A DNA stretch of 64,000 nt, from assembly GCA_018141845.1 (NCBI GenBank), contig CP073340.1, forward strand, positions 831,001-895,000, read 5' to 3'. This document shows, one piece after another, positions 52,425 through 61,068 of this stretch. This DNA comes from Lachnospiraceae bacterium oral taxon 096. GTDB lineage: Bacteria > Bacillota > Clostridia > Lachnospirales > Lachnospiraceae. A program made the position numbers and the translations under genes. The notes beneath the pieces were generated by a model that made no database searches, was not told the origin of the DNA, and worked only from the letters and a program-made list of their open reading frames with translations. Each line of letters begins with the position of its first letter. The stretch's first letter is position 1.

Positions 52425-53150
52425 TTATAATCTTTCAACCACTTCACTGAGGACCTTGCCGATGCTTTCATGCAAGACAAGATTTGCTTGGTTGTCCACA
52501 TTTGTTTTTGATTTATTGATGAGAACAAGCTGATTGCTATCATAATATTGGATAAATCCAGCAGCGGGATAGACAACAAGTGAAGTTCCTCCAATAATCA
52601 ATACTTCGGCATTGCGGATGTCGCAGAGGGCATCATTGATGGTATCTTCATCTAGGCTCTCTTCGTAGAGAACGACATCAGGCTTAATAATACCACCACA
52701 GTCACATTTTGGGATGCCGAAGGAGTGAAGAATTTTTTCAATTCCATATTTTTTCCCACATTGAGTACAGGTATTTCTAAGGACACTGCCATGGAGTTCA
52801 AAAACTTTTTGACTTCCTGCCTTTTGGTGTAAACCGTCAATATTTTGAGTGATGATGGATTTTAGTTTGCCCATTTTTTCGAGCTTGGCCAGTGCAATGT
52901 GGGCTGAGTTGGGCATGGCCTTTGGAAATAACATCTTGTCTCTATAAAAGCGGTAGAACTCCTCAGTGTGGGAGATAAAAAAGGAATGGCTGAGAATTTT
53001 CTCTGGTGGATAAGCATAGTGTTGGTTGTAAAGACCATCTTGAGAGCGAAAATCAGGAATTCCACTTTCTGTGGAGACTCCTGCACCACCAAAGAACACA
53101 ATGTTGTTACTTGCCTTAATCCATTGAAAAAGTTGTTCTATATTGTCCAT
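52425..53150 (-). CDS. NAD-dependent protein deacylase, sirtuin
   Basis: A 241-residue Sir2 protein. GAGVSTESGIPDFRS is the NAD-binding start, ITQNIDGLHQKAG follows, and FELHGSV gives the catalytic histidine. Zinc ligands are C-x2-C in CTQCGK and the later cysteines in PKCDCGG. It removes acyl groups from lysines using NAD. It starts eight bases after the end of the mutarotase gene on the same strand and is probably co-transcribed with it. Class is of the bacterial CobB/SrtN type. Confidence 0.94.
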   Translation of the reverse strand: MDNIEQLFQWIKASNNIVFFGGAGVSTESGIPDFRSQDGLYNQHYAYPPEKILSHSFFISHTEEFYRFYRDKMLFPKAMPNSAHIALAKLEKMGKLKSIITQNIDGLHQKAGSQKVFELHGSVLRNTCTQCGKKYGIEKILHSFGIPKCDCGGIIKPDVVLYEESLDEDTINDALCDIRNAEVLIIGGTSLVVYPAAGFIQYYDSNQLVLINKSKTNVDNQANLVLHESIGKVLSEVVERL

Positions 53151-53158
53151 AGTAAGCC

Positions 53159-54247
53159 CTAGCCTTTCTTTTTTTTGCGCATCTTCCTCTTTTTCTTCTT
53201 TTTGTTATAATTTGGCTTGGAGGAAGCTTTCTTTTTCTTTTTTATCCCATTTTCCTTGTTCTCTGTATTGTTGCTAGATGTTGTATCTACATCCCTATTT
53301 GGTTTTGTATCCACAGTAGATTCAGAATCTGAATTTGTCCCCGAAGGTTTGATATCGTCAAATTTTGGAATAACAATCTCCATATCTTCTATATATTCCA
53401 TATTTTCTTCGATAGTTGCTTCTATATCTTCTTCAATTTCTTCTTTCTGTAGTGGCGAAAAGCTAAAGCGATACATTTTTGATTGATGACTAGAGAGAAT
53501 TTGTACATACTTTCGTTTTGCAATATCTTTTTGGGAAAGTTCATCAACGGTGCCAGCACACCAAGGCTGAAAACAGATAAAGGGAGCATTTTTTTTTGGA
53601 GGACTCCATAGACCGAGTTGAGGAAAGTCAGGAAACTGAAAGACAACACCGTGTTCAAAATTTTTGTGGAGTTTGACTTTTCGCTCGGTAAATTGATCAT
53701 AGAGATTTGTTCCACTGTCAAACATTTGATGGGTGAGTGGGATATCTTCTTTGTCTGCGTCAGCAAAAGAAAGGCAATATTCTTCTAATTTTTCATCGGC
53801 TTCCATTGGACAGAGGAAATTTGTATGTCCACCAATTAAAAATGGCATATCACTTTTGTTGAGATTTGAGACTGTATAACTAATCTCAAGCTCCGTTTCC
53901 CTCAGTCGAAAGGTGACAGAAAATTCAAAATCATAGGGATAATATTGCTTTGTTTCTTCATTGCTCATTGTGGAGAGGGTGACAGAATGTGCCCCCTTTT
54001 TTGTGATTTGAAAGTCCATATCTTTAATGAGACCAAGATGGAGCATAGGATAACTTTCTGTTCCATAATTGATAAAGTCAATATCTGAGCCTATATAGGG
54101 AAAGAGAATGGGAGAAACTTTATCCCAATATTGGTCATTTTTTTGCCAGATATATTGGTGACCATCTTGATCGGTATAGGAAATAAGTTCTGCTCCTTTG
54201 GTCGTACAGGTAAAGGAGGCATAGGGATTGTTGATGGTGATATTCAT
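53159..54247 (-). CDS. aldose 1-epimerase family (LacX-like) protein with acidic and poly-lysine tail
   Basis: A 362-residue protein. Residues 1 to about 280 are a galactose-mutarotase-like beta-sandwich (YIWQKNDQYWDKVSPILFPY, FLIGGHTNFLCPM, FQPWCAG), which would interconvert sugar anomers. Beyond that the sequence departs from the family: about 35 residues rich in E/D/I (EEIEEDIEATIEENMEYIED), about 45 residues of S/T/N/D linker, and a final stretch of about 27 residues with most positions lysine. ATG 54247 follows AGAGG. The promoter at 54290-54317 serves it. Tail function is unknown; nucleic-acid or wall-anion binding is a guess. Confidence 0.82.
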   Translation of the reverse strand: MNITINNPYASFTCTTKGAELISYTDQDGHQYIWQKNDQYWDKVSPILFPYIGSDIDFINYGTESYPMLHLGLIKDMDFQITKKGAHSVTLSTMSNEETKQYYPYDFEFSVTFRLRETELEISYTVSNLNKSDMPFLIGGHTNFLCPMEADEKLEEYCLSFADADKEDIPLTHQMFDSGTNLYDQFTERKVKLHKNFEHGVVFQFPDFPQLGLWSPPKKNAPFICFQPWCAGTVDELSQKDIAKRKYVQILSSHQSKMYRFSFSPLQKEEIEEDIEATIEENMEYIEDMEIVIPKFDDIKPSGTNSDSESTVDTKPNRDVDTTSSNNTENKENGIKKKKKASSKPNYNKKKKKRKMRKKKKG

Positions 54248-54289
54248 AAATAACCTCTTTCTGCCAGTAATTGAAAAGTCTATAGTTCT

Positions 54290-54317
54290 ATTGTAATCTA
54301 TGAATGCAAATTGTCAA
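54290..54317 (-). promoter_or_regulatory. promoter of mutarotase-sirtuin operon
   Basis: On the minus strand TTGACA (54317-54312) and TACAAT (54295-54290) are 16 bases apart, 43 bases before the start. It overlaps the control region of the divergent GNAT gene. Confidence 0.65.
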
Positions 54318-54330
54318 AGAGTTTTTGTGG

Positions 54331-54336
54331 TATAAT
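54331..54336 (+). promoter_or_regulatory. extended -10 of the GNAT gene
   Basis: TGGTATAAT (TATAAT 54331-54336 with TG one base before) fits an extended -10, 33 bases before ATG 54370. The -35 of the opposite promoter lies within 20 bases, so the two may compete. Confidence 0.5.
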
Positions 54337-54369
54337 TATAGGAAATACTATGAGTTGAGGGAGAAAAGA

Positions 54370-54945
54370 ATGAATTTAAAAAATGTGCAAACGAAGGAGA
54401 GGATCGCAGAGATTCAAAACTTATATGAAGCTGCTTTTCCGGCTAATGAGAGAAAACCTTTTGCTCTGATTCAAGAGAAGGTAAAATCTGGACAGATGGA
54501 AATTTTAGCCTTTGAAGAAGGAGAAAATTTTATTGGAATGGCGATGGTAATGATGGATGAGGATTTTATTTTAATTGATTATTTTGCAATGAAAAAGGAA
54601 AAAAGAGGAGAAGGTTATGGCAGCAGGGCAATTCGTATGCTTCGGAATTATTATGCAAAAAAACGCATATTTTTAGAGATTGAGATTGTGCCAGAAAAAG
54701 TGGAGACAAGAGAAGATGAGCTGAAGGAGAGAAGAAAGAAATTTTACTTAAGCAATGGCTTAAAGGAGACAAAAGTTTATGTCAAACTCTTTGGAGTGGA
54801 GATGGAATTATTGACTTTTTCAAAGCAGATTAGTTATGAGGATTATATAGGCATCTATTTGCACATCTTTGGGGAACGCAGTCGAAAATATATACAACAA
54901 GTCGAAAAATATGATAAAATAGGAAAAAAGGATTTGGAGGTGTAA
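54370..54945 (+). CDS. GNAT family N-acetyltransferase
   Basis: A 191-residue acetyltransferase. IDYFAMKKEKRGEGYGSRAIRML contains the acetyl-CoA loop (RGEGYGS, matching the R-x-x-G-x-G/A pattern) after a beta-strand; FLEIEIVPE gives the next strand. Substrate unknown. The open frame begins at 54304, but ATG 54370 follows GAGGGAGAAAAGA and is better. It is followed, two bases after its stop, by the lipoprotein gene, so the pair is an operon. Confidence 0.85.
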   Translation: MNLKNVQTKERIAEIQNLYEAAFPANERKPFALIQEKVKSGQMEILAFEEGENFIGMAMVMMDEDFILIDYFAMKKEKRGEGYGSRAIRMLRNYYAKKRIFLEIEIVPEKVETREDELKERRKKFYLSNGLKETKVYVKLFGVEMELLTFSKQISYEDYIGIYLHIFGERSRKYIQQVEKYDKIGKKDLEV

Positions 54946-54947
54946 GG

Positions 54948-55649
54948 ATGAAAATGAAAAATTTGGCAACCTTATTGGTTGCAGGAATGGCCGCTTTTTC
55001 TTTGATGGCTTGTGGCAATGGAGCAAAGAAGACAGAGACAAGTAATGCACAGAGTGCAGAAAGTTCAAAGGAAAGTTCTGCACAGACAACACAGGCAAGT
55101 TCTAGTGCACAGACAACAGTTGCACAGAGTATGGATGACAATGGCATTCGAAAGGCATTGGTTGTCTATTTTCCTGGAGTTGATGAAACGAGCACAGAGG
55201 GCGGAAAAAAGGATGTACAGGCTGTGGCAGAGATGATTAGCAAAAAGGCAAATGCCGATCAATTTGAGGTTGTGCCAGAGGCTGATTATCCAAAGACCTA
55301 CGCAGAATATGCGGCACAGGTTAAGCGTGAAAAAGAGGAGAAGGCAACGCCAGCTTATTATGGTGATGTCGACGGATGGAATGATTACTCTGTGGTTTAT
55401 GTTGGTATGCAGGGAGCTGATGACTCAGTTGAGCGTGTGATGGCTAAGTTTATTCAGGACCACAAGTGGGATGGAAAGACCATTGTGCCATACTATACAG
55501 CAAGTGAAGGAAAGAAGGCCACAGAGGAAGTAAAAGACTTAGCTAAGGGAGCAAATGTAAAGGCGGCAACACAATTTACACATAGTCAGATTACAGGAAG
55601 TAGTTTTGACCACGACATTGTTGATTTTGTGGATAAGATGAGTAAGTAA
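54948..55649 (+). CDS. lipoprotein with flavodoxin domain
   Basis: A 233-residue surface protein. The signal peptide ends in SLMAC with a lipid-anchored cysteine near residue 22, then about 35 residues of S/T/A/Q linker. From about residue 68 a flavodoxin-like domain runs (ALVVYFPGVDETSTEGGKKD, VPEADYPKTYAEYAAQVKREK, split here), ending SSFDHDIVDFVDKM. Flavodoxins carry FMN and move electrons, usually in the cytoplasm; here it appears to be on the outside. GGAGG lies before ATG. It resembles lipoprotein flavodoxins of Lachnospiraceae, whose role is not settled. Confidence 0.82.
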   Translation: MKMKNLATLLVAGMAAFSLMACGNGAKKTETSNAQSAESSKESSAQTTQASSSAQTTVAQSMDDNGIRKALVVYFPGVDETSTEGGKKDVQAVAEMISKKANADQFEVVPEADYPKTYAEYAAQVKREKEEKATPAYYGDVDGWNDYSVVYVGMQGADDSVERVMAKFIQDHKWDGKTIVPYYTASEGKKATEEVKDLAKGANVKAATQFTHSQITGSSFDHDIVDFVDKMSK

Positions 55650-55664
55650 GAAAGAAATAGACAG

Positions 55665-55706
55665 AAGGCGTGTAAAAATGATTTCTGATTTTTTACACGC
55701 CTTTAA
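55665..55706 (+). terminator. terminator after lipoprotein flavodoxin
   Basis: AAGGCGTGTAAAAA (55665-55678) pairs with TTTTTACACGCCTT (55690-55703). The stem is long and AT-ended, so the U-run lies within it. Confidence 0.8.
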
Positions 55707-55727
55707 GATGCAGAGGCATTTTTGCAC

Positions 55728-55758
55728 AAAAAGCAACGCACTGAGTGTGTTGCTTTTT
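55728..55758. terminator. bidirectional terminator
   Basis: AAAAAGCAACGCAC (55728-55741) pairs with GTGTGTTGCTTTTT (55745-55758). It has T-runs on both strands and lies at the end of the minus-strand small gene, serving that gene and the upstream plus-strand operon. Confidence 0.8.
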
Positions 55759-55760
55759 GT

Positions 55761-56009
55761 TTATTCGCTAAATGCCATTTTATTTAATTGTGTAGACTTT
55801 GCCATGCCACTATCAGCTCCTCGAGGTTGTCTTAATGATAGTGCTTCAATCTCTTCCATACTCATTGTAGATGATATAGATTGCAAAACCTCTTTAAGTC
55901 GAGAATTTATCTTACTATTTTTTGCTTCTGCTCTTCTAATTATTCCTTGACAAGCAACAGGTGAAATATAAATTTCTTCTGGTGCATCGGCTGAGATAAT
56001 ATCTTTCAT
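55761..56009 (-). CDS. small hypothetical protein
   Basis: An 82-residue frame (longer start possible at 56027), SPVACQGIIRRAEAKNSKIN near residue 14, then helical residues and a polar C-terminus. No transmembrane segment or signal. The motif SPxACxGIxRRAE reminds me of short segments of phage-related proteins, but I cannot confirm homology. It has no ribosome site; the upstream sequence is AT-rich with TATATATA runs. It is followed by a bidirectional terminator. Coding is likely but not certain. Confidence 0.5.
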   Translation of the reverse strand: MKDIISADAPEEIYISPVACQGIIRRAEAKNSKINSRLKEVLQSISSTMSMEEIEALSLRQPRGADSGMAKSTQLNKMAFSE

Positions 56010-56157
56010 GTATAATATATATATCATATATTCAATATAAAATCATTATAAACTTAGAAAAAATCATTATATAATTATTTTTTGTAAGAGAATTATATGT
56101 ACATAAGGTATTAAAGCTATGCTCCTTTTTAGGCTCTGCCTTTTTATAAATTTATAG

Positions 56158-56193
56158 TTGATAAATATTTATATTAGTTGTATGATTATACAA
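56158..56193 (+). promoter_or_regulatory. argC operon promoter with overlapping operator palindrome
   Basis: TTGATA (56158-56163), spacer 17, TATGAT (56181-56186). A perfect palindrome TTGTAT-GATT-ATACAA (56178-56193) covers the -10. It is a likely repressor site, ArgR being the obvious candidate, since the operon makes arginine precursors; the sequence does not match the B. subtilis ARG box closely. Confidence 0.6.
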
Positions 56194-56214
56194 TCAAAAG
56201 ATGTGGAGGCGAAT

Positions 56215-57255
56215 ATGATAAGAGTAGGGATTGTTGGAGCAACGGGATATGCGGGAGCAGAATTAGTTCGGCTCCTGATGCAAAGAGATGATATAGAAAT
56301 TGTTTGGTATGGTTCAAGAAGCTACATCCATCAAGATTTTGCATCGATATATAAAAATTTATATCATATTGTGGAAGAAGATTGTAAAGATGATGATTTG
56401 CATCAAATTGCAGAAATTGCAGATGTGATTTTCACAGCAACACCACAGGGTTTTTTGGCAGGAAAACTAGATGAAGAAATTTTGAGGAAGGCAAAAGTCA
56501 TTGATTTGTCAGCAGACTATCGAATTAAGGATGTCAAGACTTATGAAAAATGGTATAAGATCGAGCATTTATCTCCACAATTTATTGAGGAGGCGGTGTA
56601 TGGGCTGCCAGAGATCAATAGAGAAAAAATAAAGAACGCAAGATTAATTGCCAATCCAGGTTGTTATCCAACTTGTTCCTTTTTAAGTATTATGCCACTG
56701 GCAAAAGCAGGGCTGATTGATATGTCTTCCATTATTATTGATGCCAAGTCAGGAACAAGTGGCGCGGGACGAAGTGCCAAGGTAGACAATCTGTTTTGCG
56801 AAGTTAATGAAAATATCAAGGCCTATGGTGTGACAACACATCGCCACACGCCAGAGATTGAGGAGCAATTGGGTAGGATTTCTGGAAAGGAGACTATCAT
56901 TAGTTTTACACCCCATCTTGTGCCGATGATGAGAGGAATTTTGGTGACGGCCTATGCGAGCTTGACAGAAAAGGTGAGCATTGAAAAAATCAGAGAAATT
57001 TATGAACATACCTATGCCAATGAAGAATTTGTTCGTGTGCTCAAAGAAGGAGATTGTCCACAGACAAGATTTGTCGAGGGCAGCAATTTTGTCGATGTCA
57101 ATGTGGTGCTCGATGAGAGAACAAATCGAGTTGTGATGATGGGGGCAATGGACAACTTGGTCAAGGGTGCTGCAGGACAGGCAATGCAGAATATGAATAT
57201 TTTGCTTGGATGCAAAGAAAACATGGGATTGAAGCAAATTCCGATGTTTCCATAA
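56215..57255 (+). CDS. argC: N-acetyl-gamma-glutamyl-phosphate reductase
   Basis: A 346-residue NADP-dependent reductase, third step of arginine synthesis. VGIVGATGYAGAELVRLLM binds the cofactor, VIDLSADYRI follows, and NPGCYPTC has the catalytic cysteine near residue 147; SGTSGAGR and HRHTPEIEEQ are also conserved. The open frame starts at 56158, but ATG 56215 follows GGAGG and matches the family N-terminus. It starts the arginine operon. Confidence 0.96.
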   Translation: MIRVGIVGATGYAGAELVRLLMQRDDIEIVWYGSRSYIHQDFASIYKNLYHIVEEDCKDDDLHQIAEIADVIFTATPQGFLAGKLDEEILRKAKVIDLSADYRIKDVKTYEKWYKIEHLSPQFIEEAVYGLPEINREKIKNARLIANPGCYPTCSFLSIMPLAKAGLIDMSSIIIDAKSGTSGAGRSAKVDNLFCEVNENIKAYGVTTHRHTPEIEEQLGRISGKETIISFTPHLVPMMRGILVTAYASLTEKVSIEKIREIYEHTYANEEFVRVLKEGDCPQTRFVEGSNFVDVNVVLDERTNRVVMMGAMDNLVKGAAGQAMQNMNILLGCKENMGLKQIPMFP

Positions 57256-57272
57256 TTGATGGAGGAAGTGTT

Positions 57273-57719
57273 TTGGTAACAGTAAGAGCAATGAAGGAGA
57301 GCGATTATCAAAAGGTGCGAGATGTTTGGGTGAATACAAAGGGGTTTAAAATTCGCCTAATTGATGATGGACAGGAGCGAATTTGTCGCTTTTTGCGAAG
57401 AAATCCAGGACTTAGCTGTGTGGCTGTGGCGGATGGAAAAATTGTGGGTAGTATTTTGTGTGGGCATGATGGCAGAGAGGGATCATTTTATCATGTCTGT
57501 GTGAGAGAAGAATATCGACAGCGTGGCATTGGAGAAGAGATGGTCAATTATTGTCTGGCGAAATTGGAAGGGGAAGAAATTTCTAGAGTTAGTCTCATCG
57601 CCTTTACACAAAATGAAGTTGGCAATCAATTTTGGAAGAAATTGGGATGGAATATCCGAAAAGATAGCAATGGATACGACTATATGATCAATGATGACAA
57701 TATTGCAAGAATAGTGTAG
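57273..57719 (+). CDS. GNAT family N-acetyltransferase in arginine operon
   Basis: A 148-residue acetyltransferase: VTVRAMKESDYQKVRDVW at the start, CVAVADGKIVGSILCG, and VREEYRQRGIGEEMVNY with the Q/R-x-x-G-x-G/A acetyl-CoA loop; the last part QNEVGNQFWKKLGW is typical of the family. Start is TTG 57273, seven bases after GGAGG at 57261-57265; the frame is open further up but no better start exists. It lies between argC and argJ. ArgJ is bifunctional, so a separate glutamate N-acetyltransferase is not needed; this could still act as one. Confidence 0.82.
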   Translation: MVTVRAMKESDYQKVRDVWVNTKGFKIRLIDDGQERICRFLRRNPGLSCVAVADGKIVGSILCGHDGREGSFYHVCVREEYRQRGIGEEMVNYCLAKLEGEEISRVSLIAFTQNEVGNQFWKKLGWNIRKDSNGYDYMINDDNIARIV

Positions 57720-57744
57720 TAGTATAGAGAAAGGATAAAAAGTT

Positions 57745-58977
57745 ATGGGAAAGATAACAAAAATCGAAGGCGGTGTCACGGCGGCAAAGGGATTTTTTAG
57801 TGCAAGCTGTATGGCACAAATTAAGTATACTGATCGACTGGATATGGCCATGGTCTATTCAAATTCTCCATGTGTCAGTGCAGGAACATATACGACTAAC
57901 TTAGTCAAGGCAGCACCTGTAGTTTGGGACAGAAAGATTACTGATGGCGATGGAATGGTGCAGGCCATTGTGGTGAATGCAGGTATTGCCAATGCCTGTA
58001 CAGGAAAAGAAGGACTTGATTATTGCGAGCAGACAGCCAATGAGGCAGCCAGTGTGCTTGGCATTAAGCCAGAAGAAGTCTTGGTTGCCTCTACAGGTGT
58101 GATTGGAAAGCAGTTGCCAATGGAAAAGATTAAGGCAGGTGTGCACAAGTTAAAAGAGAATTTATCGGATAGTCTAGAGAGTGCAAGCTTGAGTGCAGAG
58201 GCCATTATGACTACGGATACGATAAAGAAGGAGATTGCCCTTGAGTTTGAAATTGCAGGGACAAAAGTAAAGATGGGCGGAATGTGCAAGGGTTCAGGCA
58301 TGATTCACCCAAATATGTGTACAATGCTTGGCTTTGTGACCACAGATGTTGCCATTGACAAGGTTTTACTTCTTAAGGCTCTTCGAGAAGATGTTGTGGA
58401 TACCTTTAATATGGTCAGTGTTGATGGTGACACCTCAACAAATGATTCCTTTATTGTTCTTGCCAATGGTCAGGCAAAGAATAAGCTCATTGACAGTGAG
58501 GGAGAGGACTATACGACATTTAAGGAAGCCCTACATCAAATCAATGTGGAACTAGTTAAGATGATGGCAGGTGATGGCGAGGGAGCGACGGCACTTTTTG
58601 AAGTCAAGGTTGTCGGTGCACAGTCAAAGGACCAGGCGAGAACTCTGGCAAAGTCAGTAGTAACTTCCTCTTTGACCAAGGCAGCCATCTTTGGACATGA
58701 TGCCAACTGGGGAAGAATTCTCTGTGCTCTTGGATATTCTGGAGAGAAGTTTGATCCCGATCATATGGAACTTTGGTTTGAGAGCAATGAAGGAAAAATT
58801 TTGATCTATAAAGACGGCAATGCGGTTGATTTTAGCGAGGAGGATGCCACTAATATTCTTTCAGCCAAGGAAGTGAGAGCATTAGTAGATATTCAAATGG
58901 GAGAGGAGACAGCCACAGCTTGGGGTTGTGACTTGACCTATGACTATATTCGAATTAATGCAGATTATAGAAGTTAG
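57745..58977 (+). CDS. argJ: bifunctional glutamate N-acetyltransferase/ornithine acetyltransferase
   Basis: A 410-residue self-cleaving enzyme that recycles the acetyl group from acetylornithine to glutamate. The cleavage site lies in GMIHPNMCTMLGF: Thr after the Cys is the nucleophile that starts the beta chain (near residue 190). ASTGVIGKQLPM and DGDTSTNDS are further conserved parts, and the C-terminus CDLTYDYIRINADYRS is standard. The usual residue before the Thr is Ala; here it is Cys. It sits between the GNAT and argB genes. Confidence 0.95.
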   Translation: MGKITKIEGGVTAAKGFFSASCMAQIKYTDRLDMAMVYSNSPCVSAGTYTTNLVKAAPVVWDRKITDGDGMVQAIVVNAGIANACTGKEGLDYCEQTANEAASVLGIKPEEVLVASTGVIGKQLPMEKIKAGVHKLKENLSDSLESASLSAEAIMTTDTIKKEIALEFEIAGTKVKMGGMCKGSGMIHPNMCTMLGFVTTDVAIDKVLLLKALREDVVDTFNMVSVDGDTSTNDSFIVLANGQAKNKLIDSEGEDYTTFKEALHQINVELVKMMAGDGEGATALFEVKVVGAQSKDQARTLAKSVVTSSLTKAAIFGHDANWGRILCALGYSGEKFDPDHMELWFESNEGKILIYKDGNAVDFSEEDATNILSAKEVRALVDIQMGEETATAWGCDLTYDYIRINADYRS

Positions 58978-58989
58978 AGGAGAAGCAAG

Positions 58990-59865
58990 ATGGATTTAAG
59001 TATTATGCAAAAGGCACAGGTGTTGATTGAGGCCATTCCCTATATTCAGCGATTTAATCGAAAGGTCATTGTTGTCAAATATGGTGGTTCGGCTATGCTT
59101 GATGATGAATTGAAAAAACAAGTCATTCAAGATGTTGTTTTGTTAAAATTAGTTGGGTTTAAGCCGATTATTGTGCATGGCGGCGGAAAAGAAATTAGCA
59201 AGTGGATTACTAAGGTGGGGATGGAGCCAAAGTTTATCAATGGTCTTCGTGTGACGGATGAGCCGACAATGGAAATTGCAGAGATGGTATTAAATCGTGT
59301 AAATAAAAGTTTGGTTCAATTGGTAAGTGACCTAGGTATCCGTGCAGTCGGAATTAGTGGAAAAGATGGAAATTTATTGGAATGTGAAAAGAAATTGAGT
59401 AAGGGCGAGGACATTGGTTTTGTTGGTGAGATTACTAAGGTCAATCCACAATTAATTGATGACCTAATCGAAAAAGATTTTTTACCCATTATTTGCCCGA
59501 TTGGCTATGACAACGAATGTCACAGCTACAATATCAATGCAGATGATGCTGCCTGTGCCATTGCAAAGGCTGTGGGGGCAGAAAAACTGGCCTTTTTGAC
59601 CGATGTGGAAGGAATTTATCGCGATTTTTCAGATAAGAGTTCATTGATTTCAGAGATGACTGTGGAAGAAGCGAGAAAATTTATTCAAAGTGATGGCATT
59701 GGCGGTGGAATGATTCCAAAGTTGACCAATTGCATCGATGCCTTAGAGAGTGGTGTGAGCAGAGTGCATATTCTGGATGGAAGGATTGCCCATTGTCTGT
59801 TACTTGAAATTTTTACCAATAAGGGAATTGGAACAGCAATTTTGCGAGAGAGGGAGGACAATTAA
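58990..59865 (+). CDS. argB: acetylglutamate kinase
   Basis: A 291-residue amino-acid kinase, second step of arginine synthesis. VKYGGSAM binds phosphate, VHGGGKEIS follows, [13 protein letters not shown] is substrate contact, and GGGMIPKL near the C-terminus is typical. The N-terminal helix (ending [13 protein letters not shown]) is longer, as in arginine-inhibited kinases, so feedback by arginine is possible. It shares one base with argD. Confidence 0.96.
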   Translation: MDLSIMQKAQVLIEAIPYIQRFNRKVIVVKYGGSAMLDDELKKQVIQDVVLLKLVGFKPIIVHGGGKEISKWITKVGMEPKFINGLRVTDEPTMEIAEMVLNRVNKSLVQLVSDLGIRAVGISGKDGNLLECEKKLSKGEDIGFVGEITKVNPQLIDDLIEKDFLPIICPIGYDNECHSYNINADDAACAIAKAVGAEKLAFLTDVEGIYRDFSDKSSLISEMTVEEARKFIQSDGIGGGMIPKLTNCIDALESGVSRVHILDGRIAHCLLLEIFTNKGIGTAILREREDN

Positions 59866-61058
59866 TGGAAGAAAATATTCAAAGGGCAGAACAGCAATTG
59901 TTAAAGACCTATAATCGCTATCCCGTAGTATTTGACAGAGGAAATGGCGTAACTTTGTATGACACTGAGGGCAATGCCTATCTTGACTTTTTTTCTGGCA
60001 TTGGTGTTCAGGGACTTGGTCATCATTATCCAGGACTTCAGGAAGCAGTAAAAGAGCAGGTAGATAAACTTTGGCACACCTCCAATTATTTTTATAATGA
60101 GCCAGCCATCGAGGCGAGTGAAAAACTATTAAAAGTTTCTCAAATGGAGAGAGTCTTTTTTACCAACTCTGGAACAGAGGCGATTGAAGGTGCACTAAAG
60201 ATTGCTAGAAAATATGGTGTGGAAAAGCATGGGAAGGACTGTTATGAAATGATTGCGATGAATCATTCTTTCCATGGACGAACATTTGGAGCACTCTCGG
60301 TCACAGGCAATGCACATTACAGAGAGCCATTTGAGCCATTGTTGCCAGGAGTCAAATTTGCCACATACAACGATCTTCAGTCGGTAAGAGCATTGGTTTC
60401 AGAGAAAACTTGTGGTATTATTGTAGAACCATTGCAGGGAGAAGGAGGAATTCACCCAGCGACAGAAGAATTTTTAAATGGACTTAGAGATCTTGCCGAT
60501 CAATATGATTTGATTTTGATTTTTGATGAAATTCAATGTGGAATGGGAAGAACAGGAAAATATTTCACTTGGCAAAACTTTGGTATCCGACCAGATGTCA
60601 TGACGGTGGCAAAGGCTCTTGGAAATGGTGTGCCCATTGGTGCATTTTTGGCAGCAGGAAAGGCAGTAAACATATTAGAGCCTGGAGATCATGGAAGTAC
60701 TTATGGTGGCAATCCCTTGGTCTGTGCGGCAGCAGCAAAGGTATTGGACATTTTTGAAAAAGATCAAATTCCAGAGAATGCAAAAGTGGTGGGAGAATAT
60801 CTCAAAGAAAAGTTAAATACATTGTCAAAGCATCATGGACATATTATGGAATGCAGAGGGTGTGGCTTGATGCTTGGGCTTGAATTTGATGTTCCCGTGG
60901 GCGAAATTATTCAAAAAGTGCTTTTGGAAGAAAAGATGGTGCTCATCAATGCGGGTAGCCATGTGATTCGCTTTATTCCTCCTTTAGTCATTACCAAAGA
61001 AAATGTAGATGATGCAGTGGCAAGATTAGATCGTGTGTTGACCAAATTAAATTTTTAG
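59865..61058 (+). CDS. argD: acetylornithine aminotransferase
   Basis: A 397-residue class III PLP aminotransferase. TNSGTEAIEGALKIARKYG binds the cofactor phosphate, LIFDEIQCGMGRTGK carries the PLP aspartate, VAKALGNGVPIGAF the lysine. It converts acetylglutamate semialdehyde to acetylornithine. The ATG overlaps the argB stop. argF and argG/H are not in the window. Confidence 0.95.
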   Translation: MEENIQRAEQQLLKTYNRYPVVFDRGNGVTLYDTEGNAYLDFFSGIGVQGLGHHYPGLQEAVKEQVDKLWHTSNYFYNEPAIEASEKLLKVSQMERVFFTNSGTEAIEGALKIARKYGVEKHGKDCYEMIAMNHSFHGRTFGALSVTGNAHYREPFEPLLPGVKFATYNDLQSVRALVSEKTCGIIVEPLQGEGGIHPATEEFLNGLRDLADQYDLILIFDEIQCGMGRTGKYFTWQNFGIRPDVMTVAKALGNGVPIGAFLAAGKAVNILEPGDHGSTYGGNPLVCAAAAKVLDIFEKDQIPENAKVVGEYLKEKLNTLSKHHGHIMECRGCGLMLGLEFDVPVGEIIQKVLLEEKMVLINAGSHVIRFIPPLVITKENVDDAVARLDRVLTKLNF

Positions 61059-61068
61059 GAGTATTTTT

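Noticed and set aside
56100..56150. Possible terminator or RNA gene in the AT-rich leader before argC (GGCTCTGCC followed by T residues).
   Set aside because: The stem is only three pairs long and lies directly before a good promoter; there is no support for an RNA gene.
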